From the NCBI GenBank assembly GCA_025330725.1, contig JAIWND010000026.1:124001-188000 (forward strand): a stretch of DNA of 64,000 bases, read 5' to 3'. The notes beneath the pieces were generated by a model. That model was given only the letters and a program-made list of their open reading frames with translations, did not search any database and had not been told where the DNA came from. This stretch comes from Chlamydoabsidia padenii. Its lineage: Eukaryota; Mucoromycota; Mucoromycetes; Mucorales; Cunninghamellaceae. Each line of letters begins with the position of its first letter. Positions within the stretch are counted from its first letter, which is position 1. Shown in pieces: positions 58,037-64,000 of the stretch. The position numbers and the translations under genes were made by a program.

Positions 58037-60809
58037 AAGCCTCGTCAGTCTTTCATTTTCATGCATATTTATGTAGGGAGAATGTATGTCATTTTCTTTC
58101 CAACTTACTCGGTTTGATCCAGTTTCCAAAGCAGTATTGCCACCATGTAGTTTTCTTGTTTCGAGCCAATGTCAATTGCTGTACAGCTTCCACCAAAGTA
58201 ATCATTTCTTGAGCAAATTCGATCATGTTGAAGACGAAAAAGTACACCAAGAATATGTCTTCACCTGGCATTGTCGACAAATGGCACCCGTGATCGTCAT
58301 TTGAAGTTGATCTGTCTGTCCTATGCTGTTGGTATTGTTGTTGTTGAGGCTGTAGTCTGTGTATGGCATGACGCTGTGAAGTTTCAAATAGATTTATTGC
58401 CATGGCAAGATTGGCCTTGAGTAGATTGAGATCGGGCGACATGTTTTTCATCCGAGGACTGTGTGCAGCAGGATTGGAAGAGAATTGTAGTTGTAGATGG
58501 AAGATGGTGCGTTTGCAAGTATAAGCCAAGGATTTCAAAGGTTGTCGAATGGTCTGAATATAGTTGATCAAAGATACATCGTTAGCTGTTTCGTCCCTGA
58601 GTGGTGTGCTGTTATCATTGTTGATGGCATGGCTCCTCATCGAGAGTTGATCCAACATGGGTGAAGCCGCTTCGGATACCAAAGAGTCAAAATGAGGTTC
58701 TGATATAGGGTCTGCTTCAATGTTAGGACTACCGATCCGGCTACTGTTGTCGATTGATTCCTTGTCCATGCTGAAGGGTGCCGTCACATAAGAAGCAGCC
58801 AAAGCCGCTGATCGCTGTCTTTTCATTTCAGATTCAAGTTGTCGTCGTCGATAACCAGGCCGAATACTCCAAGCATCACTGGAAGCTACAGGTGACTGGG
58901 CCCTACTAGGTTGCTGTTGATGGCGTTGACCATTTGTTGCCGGTAGTGTTATTGGGTGTTGGTCATGGTGATCCGAAGAATGTTGTGTATAAACTTGTGG
59001 GTCCTTGTTGTTGATGTAGTTAAATTGAATGCCACAACTGCTACGTAATCCACCCACATGTTGAGAGAGTCGTTGCATGCTTTTTACAATCTGATCATAT
59101 TCTTTGGTGCATCCTCGTATTTGTCGATTCCATAGGCGTTCCAATTTCGCTTCCTTGAGTGATTTCTGTAGTGAGGTAAAGCTAGAGCGATGAGATTCAA
59201 TAGCAGTCTGTAGGATCCGATTAGCTTTAAATTCAGGGAGGTCATCATCCAGTAAGAAGGTCTTGGTAAGCAGTTTCAGTAGGACTTTGTAGGATGTCAT
59301 TGTTGTTTCCAAATCATTCCTATAATTTCAACATGCATGTTAGTTCATTGTTGTAGGTAAATGTTTCCTAATTGCTTACTGTAGTTTTTTTGTAGCAGAG
59401 GTGGGCCAGAATACAATACATGATGTGATGGTGATTAGCGTACCAGTAGCGACAGCTGATGTGATTTGTTGAATTCTTGTTGTATCAAAGTCTCCTCGAT
59501 TTGCAGATCCTTCCCGGACAACTACAATGAAGATGATGATGAAGCAAAGACTTGAGGCTAAAACAAAACAAAGCAAATAATAAACAAACAAATACACAAA
59601 AAAAGTTAGAGTAAGATGGCATCATTAACACAAAGTTTTTTTTTTTTTTTTTTTTTTTTCTGTCTTACCAGTGGCAACCGGGGGTTTATTCCAGTGAGCC
59701 TTCAAAAAAGAGACAATGAAGGTCGCACCAGCCAGCCAAAATAAAAGAGATAATAAATGAGCGACCAACATGAGCTGTTGATCAATAAAGTAATCAGTCG
59801 TAGCCATGGATCCCAAACAGACAGAGAGAGCAAACAAAGTATATCCCCAACCATAAGCAGATGCTTCCACCATTCCACCGAGAGTTTTCGCAGGATTGAA
59901 GAATACTGTTGCAGTGGCCACCAAATGACTTGAGACACGATTGTTTCCAATAAACCCATTCAGAGCAGGTACAAATGTAAATAGAGATCCGACAAAATAG
60001 GCAAAGCTACATTTAAGGACAGAGCGTTGTTGGGGCGTCAGTGTCATCCATTTACTTGTACGATGAATCAAATCTGGCACCTTCGTTTTCCAGAAAGATG
60101 TTTCATAGTCGTCCACAATGTTATAGATGCTGCTAGTCTTGGTTTTGCGCTTGTAACGGCCACGATATTGTTGAGCCGAAGAATCACCTCCATTGTCACC
60201 GTCATTATCCGGGGTAAATACATCATCAGAGTCGCTGTCGTCCAAGCAGTCGTCATCTTGTCTGAATCCAGGAAGATTATTGGCAAGTTGTTGATGTTGG
60301 TTTATACTGTTGTAGTTAGTTTTATGATGGTGACCAGATAAAAGGGGTTGTTCACTATAACAATGGAATATCAAAAAGGTTAGTTTTTTCTTTTCGTGTT
60401 TCAAAACATTACCATCACACTTTTTTTTTTTCTTTTCGTTTTGATGTTACCTTTCAGGCATAACAATTTTGGAAGGTCGTACATTATCATTGTAATCTTG
60501 ATGCTGATACAATCGATCGTATTGTTTATCCAGTGGTTCTTGTAGAGTATCGTTGATGTCATGGAATCTTGAATCAAAGGTTGTCGACAGAGAGACGGTG
60601 CGTCGTTGAAGGGTGCCATCATCCAAGACAACTTCAATTTCACTGTAGCCAGAAGGTGATACAGGCCGCATTTCTGGTTGTTGACCATGACCATATGAGT
60701 AGTTGGCGTCGCTGTAGTATGAAGATCGAGGATGCTGTCGGGAGGTAGTCGGTAAAGGTATAGGTGCTGCATTTCGAGGCCGCCTTCCTTGGTCTTGAGG
60801 GCTATTCAT
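56393..60809 (-). CDS. FUSC/ArAE-family multi-pass membrane protein (Bre4/brefeldin A-sensitivity type)
   Basis: Large transporter-like protein with two hydrophobic blocks, as in the fungal ArAE_2 (DUF2421) family related to aromatic-acid exporters. The N-terminus is hydrophilic (MNSPQDQGRRPRNAAPIPLP), then an acidic stretch (DDDCLDDSDSDDVFTPDNDG). Membrane block 1: FAYFVGSLFTFVPALNGFIG, NRVSSHLVATATVFFNPAKT, LGGMVEASAYGWGYTLFALS and a further TM exon (SLCFIIIFIVVVREGSANRG). A long cytoplasmic loop follows. Block 2: RYAIKASIAAILLATPAFV, MVVMTPTVGGTNLVAIYRIF, GCFSAMFFYMLFPANMYALA, VVVGLIATAYVWPYEAR (conserved W/YP.EAR). The C-terminus ends SQKLC. Substrate unknown; some relatives affect drug sensitivity. 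Start 60809. An additional upstream exon is possible. Confidence 0.85.
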
Positions 60810-61387
60810 ATAAAATGAGAGAGAGAGGGAGGGACAGAATGTGGGTTCAGATTGATAAGAGATAAGAAGAAGAAGAAGAAGAAGAAGGGGGTAATAAAAT
60901 GTATAAAATGTGGATTAAATAGGTGAAGTGGGGAATATGTGGGAACCATCCATACATGGTACCAGTCCATTTTGTGTTTGATGGTACCTGCCAATTTGTT
61001 CAAATACCGATTCAAGCAGTACGTACCACCACAAATAAGGAGTTTGTGCAAGCCCTGCCATGTTGTTTCAAAGAGATAATCGATTAGTTGTAATCTTAAA
61101 AGATTCATTTTGTATAATGTATCAGATTCCTTACCAAAGTGCTTCTTTCAATATATTTCATCAAGTTCAAAGTGGATCCCATTTGTTACCTTAACTTGAT
61201 TTCCAAAAGATGGGACGGAGTTACAAACATGCAAGACCTGCATATGCAGCCCCACCTATAGTAACGAGAGGAGGCAGGCCCAATGTTAGTTAGTCTTTTA
61301 ACATGAAGAGAAAGTCAATGTTTTTCATTACCTGTCAGTTTTAATTGTCACCCGTTGACATTGATTCCTCTTGTGTGTATTGTCATT
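60810..61387. promoter_or_regulatory. FUSC gene 5' region
   Basis: About 580 bp with a (GAA)n run at 60867-60887. The minus-strand frame 60806-61108 (NLLRLQLIDYLFETTWQGL..) has no family signal and runs directly into the leader of the FUSC gene; not called. Confidence 0.4.
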
Positions 61388-61777
61388 TTAGTTTGTTGCG
61401 TTTGACATTCCAACTGTGAGGCGAATAACTTTAACTGTTGCAAGTTGAGATGTATCGAATCCACCATATAGAGTTTTATCTTGCGGGTTCAGAGAAGCAA
61501 TGGAAGGGTCGAGATTACTCTAGTGAAAAAGGCATGCTGACTATTCCACCTAGATCCATAAAGAATGTTAAATATAGTACTTGAGTTTTTTAGTGACCTT
61601 TTGAATTACCTTGATTGTTTTGACCCTAGATAGTTTGCCCACAAGATAAAAAGTTGAGATACGAGTGAGTTGTTCTTCTTGGGTGGCGCCAATAGGAATC
61701 CCGGTATTGCCACAATGTTTGGAGGTGTTTTGCCAAAGGTATAATGGTGAGTTTTTGCAAGTTAATGACCAAGCCAT
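61388..61777 (-). CDS. Small unknown protein (two-exon model)
   Basis: Exon 1 (61777-61610, 56 codons, ends ATCAAG|GTAATT) and exon 2 (61519-61388, acceptor TTCACTAG, 43 codons plus TAA) both have complete phase. The result reads MAWSLTCKNSPLYLWQNTSK, HCGNTGIPIGATQEEQLTRI, STFYLVGKLSRVKTIK, then SNLDPSIASLNPQDKTLYGG and FDTSQLATVKVIRLTVG to ATN. A longer in-frame start at 61864 would add a hydrophobic leader whose core is a poly-Phe run encoded by the poly-T tract, resembling a signal peptide. Element copy ATTTAAACCCCGC lies at 61882-61894, just upstream. Family not recognised. Confidence 0.5.
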
Positions 61778-61880
61778 CAATATGCATATTGTAATAATAA
61801 CAAAAAAAAAAAAAAAAAAAAAAAAAAGACAAAGAAGAGAAGAGTCCAACCAAATCCAAATCATATTTTATTCAAACGAG

Positions 61881-61894
61881 CATTTAAACCCCGC
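61881..61894. promoter_or_regulatory. Promoter element copy (small unknown gene)
   Basis: CATTTAAACCCCGC, 104 bp upstream of the proposed ATG at 61777. It lies immediately beside the stop codon of the SCCPDH-like gene. Confidence 0.45.
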
Positions 61895-61899
61895 TACCC

Positions 61900-63698
61900 C
61901 TAGGAGCTACTTGAGATATCTGATACTTCAAATACCATTCCACCTTCATGAGTCAAACGATCAATCAAGACTTGTCCAAAAGCAGAAGCAGGTGTTAGTA
62001 TACCGCCTTGCTTACCAGGTAAGGAATCATGGTTTTTGACAATGCTTAACGCGGATTCGGCCACCATCCGACAAGTGTCACCATAGCCAGGATCTCGGAA
62101 ACCTAAAAAACAACAACGAATAAATGCTTAAATGAACCCGATATTTATGCCGATACAATATCCCCTTACCTTTGACAATACCACGGACACGCACTGTAGG
62201 ATCATATGGTTCGGTTTCCCCTGTAGCCACCAACTGGAATTCAAAATGTCCTTTTGCCCGTTGTTCACGATCAGGTCCAGTACCACCAGAAGGAAGCAAT
62301 TTTTCAGCCAATCGACGAATAGGAGCAAACTTGAATAAGACAGAGACCACCGGCATCATTGTTAATAAAATAGATGTCAAGAAGAAGGCGGGAATAAAAG
62401 GCATGGTCATGCTATTACAAATAAAAAAAAAAAAAAAAAGAGAGTTAGTGTCCAGTATATACATTTGCATTCCATTTACCTTTCTCTGTATTTGAATAGT
62501 TTTCCATAAGTTTGACCCCTGTCAGCATATAAACTCCATGATCTACGGACCACCTTTTCATTCACTACAGACATGATAAAAAAGGATTGCCATTTGCCAC
62601 CGAAATCATAATCTTTGCTGATCCACGGGATATATGGCTTGTCTTGCCCTTTTTGAGTGGCCAAGAGGTAAGGATCAAAGTTTGCAGTAGAAGAGAGAGA
62701 CTTGTCACCGAGAGATTGGACCAAAGTTTGAATGGTGCCACCAGAGGGACGTCCTTGGACTTTGACCAAAGAGAGTTTAACATCGGCAGTATCCAAATTG
62801 TGTTGACGGCGAAGATAATCAGTAACCCTACCATCGTATCAAGTCAAAACTGGTATTTAGTCTTTTCTTCTTTTGGCCCAACCATATGTTCAACTTACAT
62901 AAATGTACCAAGATCGCTTGGTACTGAATCAAATCCGCAAGCAGGCACAATCATGACACCATCGTTTTGAGCTTGTTCATGATACTTGTCAATCAGAATC
63001 TTGATCCAGTTATATTCACCCGTAATATCAACATAATGTGTCTTTTGTCGTAAGCATGCTTCAACTAAAGGAGTACCATGATGAATAAATGGACCTACCA
63101 AAGACAGTAAAAGAAAAAGTTAGTTTTGAAAGTAGATTGTCACCCAAATATACGTACCAACTGTGCTAATAACAACCTTTGTATCACAAAGAAAGGCATC
63201 CAATGATTCAGGATTGCTGGAATCAGCAACAATAAGGTCAATGTCCTAAATATGAAAGAAAGGTAAGGTATAAAGCGTCATTCAAGTTAGCAAGTTATCC
63301 CCCTTTCCCTTTTTCGTACATGCATACACCTTCTTCCAGTTTACCTTTATAGATTCATCAATCTTGACTAAGCGTTCCTTGACCTTTTCCAACTTGGCAA
63401 GACTGCGACCGGCGAGTGCCCATTTCAAGTCCTACAAGTGTTAGTATGGTTTCAACAGGTTAGTTAGTAACAGTGACGAGACTCCAAACAAAAAAAAAGC
63501 AACCCCAAGATCATAACGTACCTTGTCTTTTTGTTCGATAATGTATTCACAGGTAAGCTCGCCAGTGAATCCAGATGCGCCGTAAACAACTACAGAATAG
63601 CAAGAGTGAAGAATTAGTAAGTAGCAAGTATACATATCAGTTCGAAACATTGATCGGACCAAGACCAACTTACCAAGATCGTATTTTCGAGAAGCCAT
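61900..63698 (-). CDS. SCCPDH: Saccharopine dehydrogenase-like oxidoreductase (SCCPDH)
   Basis: NAD(P)-binding protein of the SCCPDH / trans-acting enoyl reductase group, not true Lys9. MASRKYDL-VVYGASGFTGELTCEY is the Rossmann motif (GASGFTG), with an intron after YDL. DLKWALAGRSLAKLEKVKER, DSSNPESLDAFLCDTKVVIS and the conserved TVG-PFIHHGTPLVEAC follow. YVDITGEYNWI and IVPACGFDSVPSDLGTFM are the family signature. The C-terminal part includes VQGRPSGGTIQT, a hydrophobic region (FIPAFFLTSILLTMMPVV), DPGYGDTCRMVAESAL and ends EVSDISSSS. Members locate to lipid droplets in animals; the reaction is not established. Promoter element ATTTCAAATCCCGCC lies 143 bp upstream. Confidence 0.92.
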
Positions 63699-63840
63699 CA
63701 ATTTAGTTGTTTATAATGTTTTTACAAATTTGATAATGTTTACAAAGAAGAAGTAGCTTTATATTCTTTTTGTAATAAGAATGAGTAAGTGCAAAAAGAA
63801 TCAAAAAGCAAAGAACGCGTTTTTAACCTCAAACGGATAA

Positions 63841-63855
63841 ATTTCAAATCCCGCC
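63841..63855. promoter_or_regulatory. Promoter element copy (SCCPDH-like gene)
   Basis: ATTTCAAATCCCGCC, 143 bp upstream of the minus-strand start at 63698. The rest of 63699-64000 shows no gene. Confidence 0.55.
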
Positions 63856-64000
63856 AGCTCCCATGTGAAGGTATTCCGTGATAGTCAATCATATCGAGTT
63901 TCAATGAAGTTTCTTTGACAACCCCCTTTTAAAACATCGCTTTCTTTTTGACCACCGATGTGCTGATAGTAATAAAAACGGAATGGAGTGCCACCGCAAA

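Overview
The window is nuclear DNA of a filamentous, early-diverging fungus, most likely Mucoromycota. The evidence is: short introns (mostly 50-100 nt) in almost every gene, with GTAAGT-like donors; A+T-rich spacers with long poly-A/poly-T tracts; and a gene set mixing general fungal families (Kch1-type K+ channel, CAP/PR-1 secreted proteins, HAP5, FUSC/Bre4-type membrane protein) with genes missing from yeasts (TMEM18, an SVIP-like protein, L2HGDH, U11/U12-35K). No bacterial operons, viruses or intact transposons were seen.

Layout. 0.3-0.4 kb: tRNA-like repeat copy. 0.8-5.4 kb (-): Sec7-PH ARF exchange factor. 5.7-8.2 (-): NPL4, divergent from an LRR/F-box-like gene (8.4-9.3 +). 10.5-11.7 (+): HAP5. 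12.3-15.1 (-): DBP2. 15.7-17.7 (-): DNAJC3, divergent from TMEM18 (17.9-18.6 +). 19.1-21.3 (+): two CAP paralogues. 21.7-23.3 (+): KCH1. 24.7-25.6 (+): Crz1-like zinc-finger factor. 26.3-27.8 (-): SAM methyltransferase. 28.3-29.0 (-): eIF1A, divergent from U11/U12-35K (29.2-30.3 +). 30.4-32.1 (+): ENP1/bystin. 32.1-38.5: gene-poor, with a second C2H2 factor (34.6-35.7 -), a diverged tandem array (36.9-37.85) and a CTATGCCC minisatellite. 38.5-39.65 (-): PQ-loop transporter. 40.2-42.0 (+): CDK5/Pho85-type kinase. 43.8 (+): intron-containing tRNA-Leu(UAA). 44.9-50.0 (-): phospholipase D1. 50.2-51.3 (-): ArfGAP. 52.3-53.0 (+): ORMDL. 54.0-55.3 (+): L2HGDH. 55.6-56.1 (+): SVIP-like protein. 56.4-60.8 (-): FUSC-type membrane protein. 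61.4-61.8 (-): small unknown gene. 61.9-63.7 (-): SCCPDH-like oxidoreductase.

Themes. An ARF GEF, an ArfGAP and PLD1 (an ARF effector in other eukaryotes) are all present. NPL4 and the SVIP-like protein are both predicted Cdc48/p97 partners.

Most notable observations: (1) an AT-AC, U12-type intron in the CDK gene, about 11 kb from a gene for a minor-spliceosome protein; (2) a recurrent element, roughly GCGGGATTTRAAAT in either orientation, 75-300 bp upstream of most start codons and also present in every unit of a tRNA-like repeat family; (3) three genes whose first intron begins immediately after the ATG.
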